From assembly GCF_009730915.1 (NCBI RefSeq), contig NC_052477.1:23392578-23456577 (forward strand): a stretch of 64,000 nucleotides of DNA, in the 5' to 3' direction. The notes under the pieces are model-generated. The model was given only the letters and a program-made list of their open reading frames with translations. It ran no database searches and had not been told where the DNA came from. Below are positions 1-10,228 of this stretch, piece after piece. Numbering within the stretch: the first letter of the stretch is position 1; every line of letters starts with the position of its first letter. Source of the DNA: Dioscorea cayenensis subsp. rotundata. Taxonomy: Eukaryota > Streptophyta > Magnoliopsida > Dioscoreales > Dioscoreaceae. Made by a program: the position numbers and the translations under genes.

Positions 1-960
1 TATCAAATTTGGTGCATGGAGTCTTCAATCTGTGAATATGTTCTTTATTTTACTTCCTCAAGATGAATCAATAGATTAATGAAACCTTGTGAAATCACAA
101 TCAGAAGAGGCAAGGTGTTCTTAATCAATAGCACATGAAAATCTAATATTGTCTGCTTTTCTTATAATATTAATATGTGAGTTTAATCCATGGAATTTAC
201 TGTAAATAAACCTTTGTTTTGAATTTTTTATAACCATTTGATGCAGGAAAGATGCATCTTTGCGATCAATGTACACAAACTGTAGTGTTCTGTGCACATG
301 ATGGTTCTCAATGTTAGAACTTCCCTGAAGAATTCCAATCCTTTTATCACTGAGTATAATCTTGTGGGTGGAATTGTTTTAGTACTTACAAGTCATGGGA
401 ACTGAGGTTAAGTGTTTTGATCCTTTCAAATCCTCTGCACTCAATCCATCTGGCATTTCCTAACCAAAGTGATGATGCACAACTTTTGCAAGAGTAAATT
501 CAACTGTGGCAACTGTCAACTGCATTCCTCCTTTCGCCCGACACCAAATGAAATAGACTTGAAATCATGTCATCTGAAATCTAAATCTCTGTTCATAAAT
601 TTATCCGGTATGAACTCTTTGAGCAAAGTCTCAAGATTTTAGATTCCTCCATATTGCTGTCACATTGATGAGCACTTTTGTTTTTGAGGTAATCTTGTAG
701 CCCTCCAACTCAGTGTCCTCGATGTTCTAAAGCAGATCTTATTCGGATCCTCCTTGGTCAACATTGAACTTTTTCCATCCGCCGTCTTGGCCTTGTCGTG
801 CAACTTCTCCATTACTTTTGGATTCCAAACGAGCACTGCCATGGCCCCCTCCAAGAATATGCATGAGGTAATTGTTCCAGCAGCGAACATGTTCTGCAAA
901 ATGTTGGAGAATTACAACATTGAAGATCTCAACTAATTATATTGTTTTGTGCAGGCACCA
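1..960 (+). repeat. Copy A of a duplicated CNL 3'-flank unit
   Basis: This stretch aligns in the same direction with 23925-25870, which lies just behind the CNL gene. Shared landmarks in the same order include a sentence-long match around 'ttgatgcagga', 'ttacaagtcatggga', 'tttctaaccaaagt' and 'atgttggagaattac'. Copy B is longer because a LINE piece (24378-24805) and a MITE (25237-25726) were inserted into it. The inference is that a CNL paralogue lies just left of the window and that CNL plus flank was duplicated in tandem. Confidence 0.8.
396..905 (-). pseudogene. Cytochrome P450 (CYP71-like) relic, copy A
   Basis: Read on the minus strand, 899-660 encodes 'NMFAAGTITS' followed by 'NPKVMEKL', which is the I-helix oxygen-binding region (usual A/G-G-x-D/E-T-T/S; here the acidic residue is Ile) and its downstream helix in plant CYP71-clan enzymes. 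The K-helix ExxR segment is missing. Further down (about 620-400) come a GYKITSKTK-like beta strand, a degraded haem loop 'FGVGRK', 'VATVEFTLAK' and the typical tail 'EMPDGLSAEDL'. Several stops and frame changes separate these blocks. Intact members are about 500-residue ER-membrane mono-oxygenases; this keeps only parts of the last third and cannot be functional. The family call is strong; the subfamily is not resolved. Confidence 0.8.
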
Positions 961-1936
961 ACCAAAGTTCATTTTTAGAGAAGATGATGCACACCTGATT
1001 CTCACTTCTCTTTGTGCAAGAATTTAGAGTTTCTTACTCAAAGATTGTTGGAATGTGCAGTCAATTCTCAACTGCAAGTTTGTGTCGCCCCAGGGATTTT
1101 CAAAACTTGACATCTTGAAGAACTAAGGGATTCCTGAAATACTTTTAAACCCTTTGTTGCTGTTTTTGGGGATACCAATCAATCACCACTTGTTTTTCCT
1201 GATTCAGCTTTTTTATCAAGAATTTGGAATTGCTGGCAACTATGTATTATCAGAATCAAGCAGAAGTTCATTCCATGCAGATGAAAGACATTATCACATG
1301 TTATGTGTTGTATCATCTTTTGCACTAGTTTTCGAATGTTGAAAATTAAACATGTTTTGATTTCTCTCTAGCTTACTACCTTTTGCACTAGTTGGTCAAC
1401 ATTCAATTGGAACATGATTTTTTATTGCTCTTCAGTTTACCAAATCAATTACAGTGGTTGTGTATTGTTGATTGTACTATACTTGTGCCCATCCATTTGA
1501 TAGATGTTATTTCAGGCTCAGCTGAGGAGGCATGTTAAAATTTTACCCATGCAAAATAACAACACGTGTATAGATGGATTAACTTAACTTTGTTTTTATC
1601 CACATTCTTGGCACATTTATATATATTCGGTATCTCTTATGGTTTTTGCATTAGGTTAGTCATGAAAAATAATTTGACAAAATCTTAAATAATAAAAAAA
1701 TAATTTTGTTAAAATAATTGTTTATGCTCCCAAACAAAACCATGACCAATTATTTTTCCTAACTATTTTCATACCTTCATATATTTATTTTAGAAAAATA
1801 ATATGAAAAATTGAAGATTTTTTAATAAGAATAAATGTGCTTATTAAATTATCTGCAATTAATTATAAATAATATATTTTATATTTTGAATGTTATCAAA
1901 ATGAACAGAATTATTACTTAATTAGTTGAAATTTTA

Positions 1937-1971
<35 letters not shown>

Positions 1972-2040
1972 CTTTTGAAAAAAAGGATGAATAAGTTTTA
2001 ATAGATATTCAATTGATTATATTTGACTCAAAGGCGTGAC
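906..2040. other. Intergenic DNA, no gene seen
   Basis: No open frame here resembles a known protein. A short imperfect inverted repeat (1654-1763, arms near GTTAG...AAAAATAATT) could be a tiny MITE, but no target duplication is clear. A run of about twelve ATT triplets lies at 1936-1971. Confidence 0.5.
1936..1971. repeat. (ATT)n microsatellite
   Basis: An uninterrupted ATT repeat of about twelve units lies roughly 90 bp upstream of a telo-box-rich 5' region. Confidence 0.9.
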
Positions 2041-2058
2041 CTCAATTGATTCTGCTCG

Positions 2059-2082
2059 AAACCCTAACCCTAACTAACCCTA
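2059..2082 (+). promoter_or_regulatory. Telo-box cluster, probable 5' UTR of a gene hidden in the gap
   Basis: The sequence holds AAACCCTAA followed by two more ACCCTAA/AACCCTAG variants just before the assembly gap. In plants the telo-box AAACCCTA is a known element near transcription starts of translation-related and housekeeping genes. Three imperfect units are too few to be telomere. Intron-like DNA after the gap and a candidate last exon at 7805-8013 fit a gene starting here. The gene's identity is unknown. Confidence 0.45.
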
Positions 2083-2092
2083 GTCGCAGGAA

Positions 2093-3092
2093 NNNNNNNN
2101 NNNNNNNNNNNNNNNNNNNNNNNNNNNNNNNNNNNNNNNNNNNNNNNNNNNNNNNNNNNNNNNNNNNNNNNNNNNNNNNNNNNNNNNNNNNNNNNNNNNN
2201 NNNNNNNNNNNNNNNNNNNNNNNNNNNNNNNNNNNNNNNNNNNNNNNNNNNNNNNNNNNNNNNNNNNNNNNNNNNNNNNNNNNNNNNNNNNNNNNNNNNN
2301 NNNNNNNNNNNNNNNNNNNNNNNNNNNNNNNNNNNNNNNNNNNNNNNNNNNNNNNNNNNNNNNNNNNNNNNNNNNNNNNNNNNNNNNNNNNNNNNNNNNN
2401 NNNNNNNNNNNNNNNNNNNNNNNNNNNNNNNNNNNNNNNNNNNNNNNNNNNNNNNNNNNNNNNNNNNNNNNNNNNNNNNNNNNNNNNNNNNNNNNNNNNN
2501 NNNNNNNNNNNNNNNNNNNNNNNNNNNNNNNNNNNNNNNNNNNNNNNNNNNNNNNNNNNNNNNNNNNNNNNNNNNNNNNNNNNNNNNNNNNNNNNNNNNN
2601 NNNNNNNNNNNNNNNNNNNNNNNNNNNNNNNNNNNNNNNNNNNNNNNNNNNNNNNNNNNNNNNNNNNNNNNNNNNNNNNNNNNNNNNNNNNNNNNNNNNN
2701 NNNNNNNNNNNNNNNNNNNNNNNNNNNNNNNNNNNNNNNNNNNNNNNNNNNNNNNNNNNNNNNNNNNNNNNNNNNNNNNNNNNNNNNNNNNNNNNNNNNN
2801 NNNNNNNNNNNNNNNNNNNNNNNNNNNNNNNNNNNNNNNNNNNNNNNNNNNNNNNNNNNNNNNNNNNNNNNNNNNNNNNNNNNNNNNNNNNNNNNNNNNN
2901 NNNNNNNNNNNNNNNNNNNNNNNNNNNNNNNNNNNNNNNNNNNNNNNNNNNNNNNNNNNNNNNNNNNNNNNNNNNNNNNNNNNNNNNNNNNNNNNNNNNN
3001 NNNNNNNNNNNNNNNNNNNNNNNNNNNNNNNNNNNNNNNNNNNNNNNNNNNNNNNNNNNNNNNNNNNNNNNNNNNNNNNNNNNNNNNNNNNN
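2093..3092. other. Assembly gap of exactly 1000 N
   Basis: A run of exactly 1000 undetermined bases. The round number suggests a placeholder rather than a measured distance. Any open frame running across it is an artefact. Confidence 0.99.
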
Positions 3093-4813
3093 AAAATGTG
3101 ATCTTGATAGTTAAAATTTAAATTTTGATGAATTTGAGGTATGATGAGCTTTGGTTTCTTCTGTGAATCATATTGCTTCCAATATGACTCTTGGATCTGA
3201 TTCTGTGGTGGAGTTTATTTGAGAAGTATGATTGATTTGCTGGTACACATTTGTTCACTGCTGCATTTTTTTGTTTTCTTTTTGTAAAATTTATATTTAT
3301 AGTGTTCAGATGGTCTGAACATATCATGGTGTAATTTCTTCTTTTTCTTGTTGTTAGATCATAAATTTTGTGAAGCATTTTTTGTACTTTGATTGCTGGA
3401 TACTTATCACTGGTTGGTTTGTGTAAGGAGAGTTCATTAGAAGAAAATTTGTATCTTCTAAAAATGAGGCAGTGGATTCAAATATCTAATGCTGGGATGG
3501 GATGAAATGAAGGATTCTTCATTTTTTTTTTAACCTATATATAAGCTTGGATATGGGGTGAAGCTGCTTGCTTGTGTGAAATGATAACTTCATCTTTGCT
3601 AAATGGGGAAGAAGAAGTTTGGAAACAGTTTATTCCTAGCATGATCGAATGCCAGAGTGGCAATAGGAGGATATTGGCATTATTCTTTTAGGGATTCTTG
3701 CTTAAGGAGGAGGTATTTATTGTGTGCTATTTCATAACTAGAATATCCTTTTCATGAGCCTTTTGATATGGGAATTTCCAAGAAGTTGTAATTCCATTAT
3801 AGTTCTCGAAGTAAATCAAGAGCAGCATCTTTATAATAGATTACTACAACAGGTCTAGTAAGATTAGATTTGGTCTTTATAACTTCAAAATAAAATTATG
3901 AAAGAAAGTGAAGAATTATAAGGGTAACTATGTTGCTTTACATGATTATATATATCATTTGCATCTTTAATTCTAGGAACTCCATTGCAACATCTGGTGT
4001 TCCAATCATCTTCAAGTGTACTCTTTACCTGCTATTTATGTTTTATGTACATAAATCTTAGCATTTACTTTATAAAACAAGATATTTATACTATGCAACT
4101 TTTGTATGCTCTTTTTTTCTACATTTTGTCAAACACCAAACTTCATTCATGTGGTCCTTGTCTAGCATTAATGTATATTGGAAACTGAAGCCTTAATATT
4201 TGGATGATAGTGCACCTAGTATGTCCTAGATAGTCAATCCGTAGTGTTGAGTCCTAAATATAGGTTTCCACAATATTTTAGATAGTCAATCCTATTGACA
4301 AGCATGATTGGAGAACATGTATTGAGCTCTTTTCAAGTTACATGACTGCCACTTTCATTATTTATATTTTTTTAATTCAGTGATTCTCCATGGATTTTCT
4401 ACCTTAGTGTGGTATTGTTTTATGCTTATTGGTTTTAAAAGTTATAATCATATTTTAATATTGTGTTTAGAAAATATTATTTTTATTTACAAGTCATCCT
4501 TTGCATCTCAAACTAAAAATACTCTTGAATAATGAATACATCTTGAGATTACATGGTTCTTTCATTCATTGGGAAAAATAGAAAATAGAAAGTTGTGATG
4601 TATTATGTTTTTGGGCTGATTTTTTTTAGTTTTAAAAGGTTTGAAGATATGAATGATTCTGTGAATAATTAGGAATAGAATAAGTTTTTTTAATAAGTTA
4701 GAAAAATTTTTTATGACCATTTTGAATGTTTTAAATAGAAACATTTCTTAATGTTTTATCATTATGTTATAGCTTACAATTAATTATTTTATTGTTACTA
4801 ATTACATATTAGA
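3093..4813 (+). other. Intron-like AT-rich DNA, no coding seen
   Basis: T-rich, stop-rich sequence with no recognisable protein. It lies between the telo-box region and the candidate last exon at 7805-8013, so it could be intronic. The phrase 'tagatagtcaatcc' occurs twice around 4228-4290 with small changes; no boundary could be drawn. Confidence 0.4.
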
Positions 4814-6130
4814 TGGATCATTTCAAGAATGAAGATGATGAACTATACCTCATGCAACTAACAGTATTAGTTGGCGCCTACACCGCGTTATCATGAATTC
4901 AGAACAAAAGACATATAATTCCTAGAGAACCATCACGTGAAAGATTAGAAATACGGAGAAAATATTTGTCTAGGTTGATAGATGGGAATGATGATACTAG
5001 TATTAACATGGTGCTGATGAACAAGTCTACATTTTTTAACCTATGCTCAATATTACGCGGAAAAAGGACTTGTACAGGATACACTGCACATGAGCATTGA
5101 GAAGCAATTACTAATGTTCTTGCACACCATAGGACATAACCAGCGCAATCGTGTTATTGCACATAATTTTTTGAAGTCTGGTGAAACTATTAGTAGATAT
5201 TTCAATCACATGTTGTTCACAATTGGTGAAATGCAACATGAATATGTGCGGCCACCAAGTTCTCAAACCCCACCTTATATAGCAACAAGGAGAACATTGT
5301 ATCCTTATTTCAAGGTATTGTTATGTTAGACTTCAAACAGTTGTATTTTAGTAGGATTAATTCTAACATACAGTATTCAATACTAGGATTGTGTTGGGGC
5401 CTTAGATGGAACACATATTCATGCTTCTGTCCCAGCATCTGAAGTTGCAGCCTTTCGAGGAAGAAAACCTTACCCAACTCAAAACGTCCTTGTAGTTGTG
5501 GATTTTGACATTCGTTTTACTTTTATTCTCACTGGTTGGGAAGGATTCGTGCATGACTCTTTAGTTCTTATTGATGCACTAGAACGACCCAATGGGCTAA
5601 AAGTTCCCGAAGGTATCTTTAAGTTTTTTTTTTAAAAAATGTAGACAATTAACTAAATATAACTATTGAACTTATTAAAGTTATTTTAACTCTTGTAATT
5701 AGGAAAATATTACTTGGTTGATGTTGGTTACACCACACGACCCAGTTTTATACCCCCTTACAGGGGTGTAAGATTTCACTTGAAGGAGTTCGGCTCCCGA
5801 ACACCTGCAAACGCCAAGGAATTGTTTAATCTAAGACATTCATCTGGGCGTACCTCCATCGAGAGTGCATTTGGTTCTTTAAAGAACTGCTTCAAGATCC
5901 TCACTTCTAGGCCTTTTTTCCCATTCAAGACAAAGGTGGATCTCGTATTGGCATGTTGTACCTTACACAACTACATCCTCACCGGTGGTCAAGATGAATT
6001 TATTCCTGTGGAGGAAGATTGGGTACCACAACGTGTTTCACAAACCACTGCTCGGGACCAAAGAGAAGAAGCACAAGAGTGGGCTGCTCGTCGTGATCAA
6101 ATTGCAATTGAGATGTGGGCGAACAAGTAG
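4814..6130 (+). pseudogene. PIF/Harbinger DDE transposase, broken
   Basis: An exon from 4814 (MDHFKNEDDE...) meets an in-frame TGA near 4893. After a one-base A-run expansion around 5058-5064 it continues in another frame as 'MSIEKQLLMFLHTIGHNQRN', the helix-turn-helix-like block of this family. An intron (about 5315-5386) precedes 'DCVGALDGTHI', which carries the first catalytic Asp. 'WEGFVHDSLVL' carries the second. A second intron (about 5612-5701) precedes 'KYYLVDVGY' and 'SIESAFGSLK', which carries the catalytic Glu. The order and spacing match plant PIF-like transposases of about 400 residues. All three catalytic acidic residues remain, but the stop and the frameshift break it. Confidence 0.85.
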
Positions 6131-6351
6131 TTATATTGACATGTTCTTATGTTAAATTTTGTATCATTGTTGAATGGCCACTTTTTGATGTATCTTTTTA
6201 TCTTCTATTATCAAATTATGGATGCTTGAATATCTTGGTTGTATGCTTAAATAAAGCCATGCAGTATCTATTTTCTTCCATTTGTATGTTTATCATATTA
6301 TGCATGATTTAAATTATCATAAGTTTTATCTTATCTTATATTATAATGTAG

Positions 6352-7385
6352 ATGGAGGGATATAATTCATCGCAAGGCAGCCAGACATCATCAATTATGA
6401 ATACTACTGCAAGAACTACAGGAAATATGAGATGGACATCCTTGAAAAGTCGTTACTTTATAAGATTTATGGCAAGCCAAGTTGAACAAGGGTTTAAGAC
6501 GGACAAAGGTTTCAAACCACAAACAATACAAGCTGCTATTCGATCCTTGAAAGATACATTTCTAGTGACAGCGATGAGGCCAATGTAAGTAATCTTCTCG
6601 AGCGTTAAGGAGAAAATGGGCGAGGATAAAAAAATTAAAAAGATATGAGTGGCATGGGTTGGGATGATAACCTCAAAATTATTATCATGGGCGAGTGAAT
6701 ATATAGAATATATCAAGGTACTTGTTACTTAAACATTATTATTTTTTATTTGTACATTATAATTTCAACTGAATCATTTGAATACTTTATTTGTTAACAT
6801 ACAAATCCACAAGGACGATGAACCCTATTTAAACAAGCCTATTAAGGATTATGACCTTCTCGAGACTATTTGTGGTAATGATCAAGCTACTGGACATCGT
6901 GCAGTCACCTCAAGAACTAGTATTGGCACACAAATGGATTACAACTCTGAGGCAGATGTATTCCCATCAACCCAAAATTATGATGATGTGTCTTTCATGG
7001 AAAGCAGATGGGATTGGTAATGCCTCACCGTTTACTCAACACTACAATTACGAACCCGGCGTCAACAACAAGCCCAATACAAAGAAGTAAAGAGAAAGGC
7101 AAACGCAAAGCAATCGTTAGTGATGCTGCAATAGACCGTTTGGCCACAAGTATTGAAAAAACTTTTGATAAAGTTCAATCTAGCCGTTCAATGAGCTATG
7201 CAAAAGATGTTGAAGATGAATGTATGAAGCTAACACAACATGGGTATTCCATAGATCAAATTCTTATGGTATATGAGCACTTGATGAGTGATGATGCACG
7301 AGCTCACATGTTCTTTGGAATGCGTCAAGAACTTCGCATGGCTTGGGTGAATAAATTCTTTAATTCAGATGATCGGACGCTCTAG
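6352..7385 (+). pseudogene. Harbinger Myb/SANT-like partner protein, broken
   Basis: Starting at 6352, 'MRWTSLKSRYFIRFMASQVEQG' is the first half of a Myb/SANT-like domain as found in the second ORF of plant Harbinger elements. The next part is in another frame (about 6585-6715: 'RRKWARIKKLKRYEWHGLGW'). 'HKDDEPYLNKPIKDYDLL' follows at about 6785, and a C-terminal region runs from about 7030 to 7385 ending 'GMRQELRMAWVNKFFNSDD'. In active elements this protein binds element ends and helps bring in the transposase. Frame breaks mean no full protein is made. A shadow open frame on the minus strand was ignored. Confidence 0.8.
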
Positions 7386-7804
7386 TATGCAAGTATGGTA
7401 TAAATTTTCATTATTGACGTATTTTATATAAATTCTTCAAATGTTGCTTTTTATTTTTTTATGGGATTTAATTTTTTCCTCTTTTATATGTATGCGGGGA
7501 TGTGGTGGATGACCAAGCTGTTTGTGAGGTTATATTTAGAGTTTAATATGTTTTTCTTTGGAGTTGTATTTGGAATGTTATCTTTGTTTGGAGTTCTATG
7601 TGGAATCTTATGTTTTTATTTGCAATTTTGTGAATTTTATTGTTTGGATTAAGTTTAGTGTCTTTCATATGGATGATATTATCTCTAGAACTGGTTATTA
7701 CTTATGTATAACAAATTATCATGTTTGAGGTGTAACTCTCTGTTTTGAATGTATAGTTGAGATTTGATTGATTCAATTGTAATTTATTATCTGAATTTTT
7801 CCAG
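7386..7804 (+). other. T-rich noncoding DNA before a splice acceptor
   Basis: No conserved coding. The last 30 bases become pyrimidine-rich and end in TTTTTCCAG at 7796-7804, a good plant 3' splice site for the exon that follows. Confidence 0.45.
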
Positions 7805-7964
7805 CCAAGATCATCACTCCTTGGTTTGTCAATAATATTTCCAGCTGCTGCTTGTATGCTTCCATTGCTTCCATTGCATGCAAAGAGTATGTTCATGCTG
7901 GAAGGCTTCAATCTTGGATCTTTCATCCTGAAGGCGAGCAAGGAAGTCTTAGAGCTGGTCAAGT

Positions 7965-8009
<45 letters not shown>

Positions 8010-8013
8010 GTAG
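7805..8013 (+). CDS. Candidate last exon ending in a poly-Asp tail (unknown gene)
   Basis: After the acceptor TTTTTCCAG, one frame (first full codon AAG at 7807) stays open for about 68 codons to TAG at 8011. It reads KIITPWFVNNISS..., then ...HPEGEQGSLRAGQV, followed by fourteen Asp (GAT repeat 7966-8007) and Glu before the stop. An acidic C-terminal tail is common in nuclear and chaperone-type proteins, but I do not recognise the family. The rest of the gene would lie upstream, possibly inside the gap, with the Harbinger element in an intron. The other plus-strand frame of the repeat, which would give poly-Met, is judged a shadow. Confidence 0.35.
7966..8007 (+). repeat. (GAT)14 microsatellite
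   Basis: Fourteen perfect GAT triplets, in frame with the candidate last exon and encoding Asp. This is a likely length-variable site between individuals. Confidence 0.95.
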
Positions 8014-8812
8014 AAATAAAGGGTGATCAAGTTTGAGAAGGGAGTGGGAGTGCATAATTGTTGGGTTTGTAATCAAGGGTTAACTCAGATGAAGGTCGTG
8101 AACCCATGATATATGAGAGAGAGAATGAGAGGGAGATAAGTGAGCAAATGGATGGGTAATTTCCTTGCACTAGTTTAAAATAATTGTATATTAACTTTAA
8201 TCGTATATTAACAAATAATCTTTGTTCTCAATAACTATAAAAATCTTTGTTTAAATGAACTAACCCACTGTCTCCAACATTAACTTTATCACAATTAAAT
8301 ATTTTCAACTTTATCATAATTAATATATTTAAATAATTTCAAAATAAATAACTAAAATTATTTAAAAAATTTAAAACATATTTGAAAAATTTATATAGTG
8401 AGATTTTATCTTTATAAATTTTTTAGCAGCCTTATCTATTAATGTAATATAAAATTGATATATTATATTATATCCATTATTTTAATAAATTATTAATATA
8501 TTATATTTTATTATAATAAATTAAGTATATATATATATTAATTATATTAATTATTTATAATGTTAGGGTGAGGGTAACCGCACCATGGGTGACCATAACA
8601 TGTAATCCAAGCAAAAATACATCAAACCAAACACATGCTTTTCAAATCCAAATTTACAAATCCCTCCAACCAAACATAAAATTCTGTGATCCAGTATTAC
8701 AAATACATCCAACCAAAACACTCGGTTTTGAGTCTCTGAATTTACAAATCCAAGGATTTCCAAATACAAATCCATCTGCATTTTTCAACTACATCCGATC
8801 AAACACCCCTAA
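8014..8812. other. AT-rich DNA and a CA-rich repeat-like block
   Basis: 8160-8560 is very AT-rich with no coding. 8568-8812 is a distinct block with repeated 'ccaacca' and 'aaatccaa' phrases ending 'aacacccctaa'; it resembles one end of a DNA transposon, but no matching opposite end or target duplication was found. Confidence 0.3.
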
Positions 8813-9171
8813 GGAATGGGCCTCATCTCCTGAACTAGAAATAAAAAGGAAATAAATTCAAATTTAAAATAATAAATAATAAAACAAATAAATAAATAAA
8901 CTAAACAAGCTAGATGCTATATACCATTTTCCACTCATGGAATGGGCCTCGTCTCTCGAACTAGAAATAAAAAAATGCCTTGCGAGAGGTTGTCACAAAA
9001 GATTAGCAATCTTAAATCTTGGCCCACGAATACCTTGAAGAAGTTGAGCTGATAACTTACAGAAGATGATAAGAAATCATGTTAGGATCATACTTGCTAC
9101 CGAGCTCTTTGGAGTTCCTGTTCTAGCTAGGTAAGCTTCAGCTTGCTACTCTCAAGTTGTTGCATATACGC
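8813..9171 (-). pseudogene. TGA-type bZIP transcription factor relic
   Basis: On the minus strand, after the acceptor ctatag at 9177-9172, an exon reads 'AYMQQLESSKLKLT' then stop then 'LEQELQRAR' and ends at a GTATGA donor near 9093. This is the leucine-zipper start of plant TGA factors. After an intron, 'ISSSRDEAHSMSG' (8972-8930) is the next conserved block. That block is present a second time about 125 bp further on (8848-8813, 'FISSSGDEAHSL'). TGA factors bind TGACG elements and act with NPR1 in defence signalling. Here only about 40 residues survive with stops, so it is a dead fragment, perhaps moved by a transposon. Match quality over both blocks makes the family call fairly safe. Confidence 0.7.
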
Positions 9172-9652
9172 CTATAGATATTTATAAAAATTGATCATTA
9201 CATCATTAACTCAAAGAAAATGAATATAGGGAATTTAAACAATTTTCCCATACAAATTAGCATTAATGTACTTCAACATATAAATACCATTCCCTGTAAT
9301 AATCCAAAGATGTCGGCTATCCAGGTCCATCTAAGGAAAAAAAGCAATCGATATCTTGCATATTCCAAACTCGACATCGAATGAAAATTTCAATGTCTAA
9401 AAAGATAGCGCCTATGATGTGAATTCACCTCAAGAAGATGGAACTAAAACAAAACCAATAGGGCATTTATTGCAACTTTATTCATTGGTTCAGCATAATT
9501 TGATCCATAAATAAGGGTTTAATCCAGCAAAAACATAAATAAATAAATAAATGCATATTTGAATACATGGTCAAATTAAGTGTGTTTTACCTTCATGCAA
9601 GGATCCGAGTTAATTAAATATTTTTCACTTGAATAACAAAGCGTTTCATGAA
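9172..9652. other. Noncoding DNA between TGA relic and LINE fragment
   Basis: Possibly intron sequence of the TGA relic. No further convincing TGA exon could be placed. Confidence 0.35.
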
Positions 9653-9664
9653 TAATTTATCATG

Positions 9665-10098
9665 CTCTTCATTTGCTTCTTGCTTGGTCTTCTGCAGCTA
9701 GAGATCTAGACCAGTGTTTCCCAGGTGATTCTATTCAGACCTTCTTGGTGCTCCCTAGACTTCTTGAGCGCAAAGCGGAGTGACATTGTAGGGCGTGTCG
9801 ATCCCTCCCCGTAGCCGGGGAGTGATTCACTCCCTTCCTCAGCTTGTGAAGGCCTTGGACTTTAGTGGATGGACCTCACCTTCATAGTTGTTTCCCTTCT
9901 GTGTGTGGTGTTCTTGCTAGTAGTTGTCTTGGTTAGCTTCACCTCGCGTATCTGCTACCTTTCTCTTGTTTTTTTGTCTTTTTGGGTTATCTTCCCTATT
10001 TGTTTGTTTGTTTGTGTCTTTTTTTGGGTTTGCTTGTTTTTGACCTTGTTTGTTCGGGTTTTATTTTTAAATAAATCGTGGTTTATCCACTTTATTAC
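9665..10098 (+). mobile_element. 5'-truncated LINE insertion (3' end only)
   Basis: The block is flanked by a perfect 12-bp target duplication TAATTTATCATG (9653-9664 and 10099-10110). Its 3' end carries 'gtggtttatccactttatt', a motif shared by the other LINE 3' ends in this window (for example near 16060). There is no long poly(A). Only 3' UTR-like sequence is present; the open frame inside (9869-10156) runs past the insertion and is not a gene. Confidence 0.7.
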
Positions 10099-10228
10099 TA
10101 ATTTATCATGTTTAGTCCAAACTCAGAGACCATATAGTTTGTTAGCAAAATTATAACAATGCAATCTAATAATAAATGACAACAAATCAATTGAACAATT
10201 TTCTTATAAGATGCTTTTCTTAAAATAC

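Larger units (their letters stand above)
4814..7385 (+). mobile_element. Decayed PIF/Harbinger DNA transposon
   Basis: Two adjacent plus-strand coding regions form the signature pair of this superfamily: a DDE transposase (4814-6130) and a Myb/SANT-like DNA-binding partner (6352-7385), both with introns. The terminal inverted repeats and 3-bp TTA/TAA target duplication could not be placed, so the limits given are coding limits only; the whole element is larger. Stops and a frameshift show it is no longer autonomous. Confidence 0.85.

Noticed and set aside
2059..2082. Telomere or interstitial telomeric array
   Set aside because: Only three imperfect ACCCTAA units; better read as telo-boxes of a promoter.
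2046..3101. Open frame across the N gap
   Set aside because: Almost entirely undetermined bases; only about 15 real codons, which overlap the telo-box.
8568..8855. Possible small gene or complete MITE
   Set aside because: The open frame is low-complexity (ccaacc/aaatcc phrases), the right end looks transposon-like, but no matching left inverted end or target duplication exists.
9869..10156. Hydrophobic 95-codon open frame
   Set aside because: Lies in a LINE 3' UTR and runs across its target duplication.
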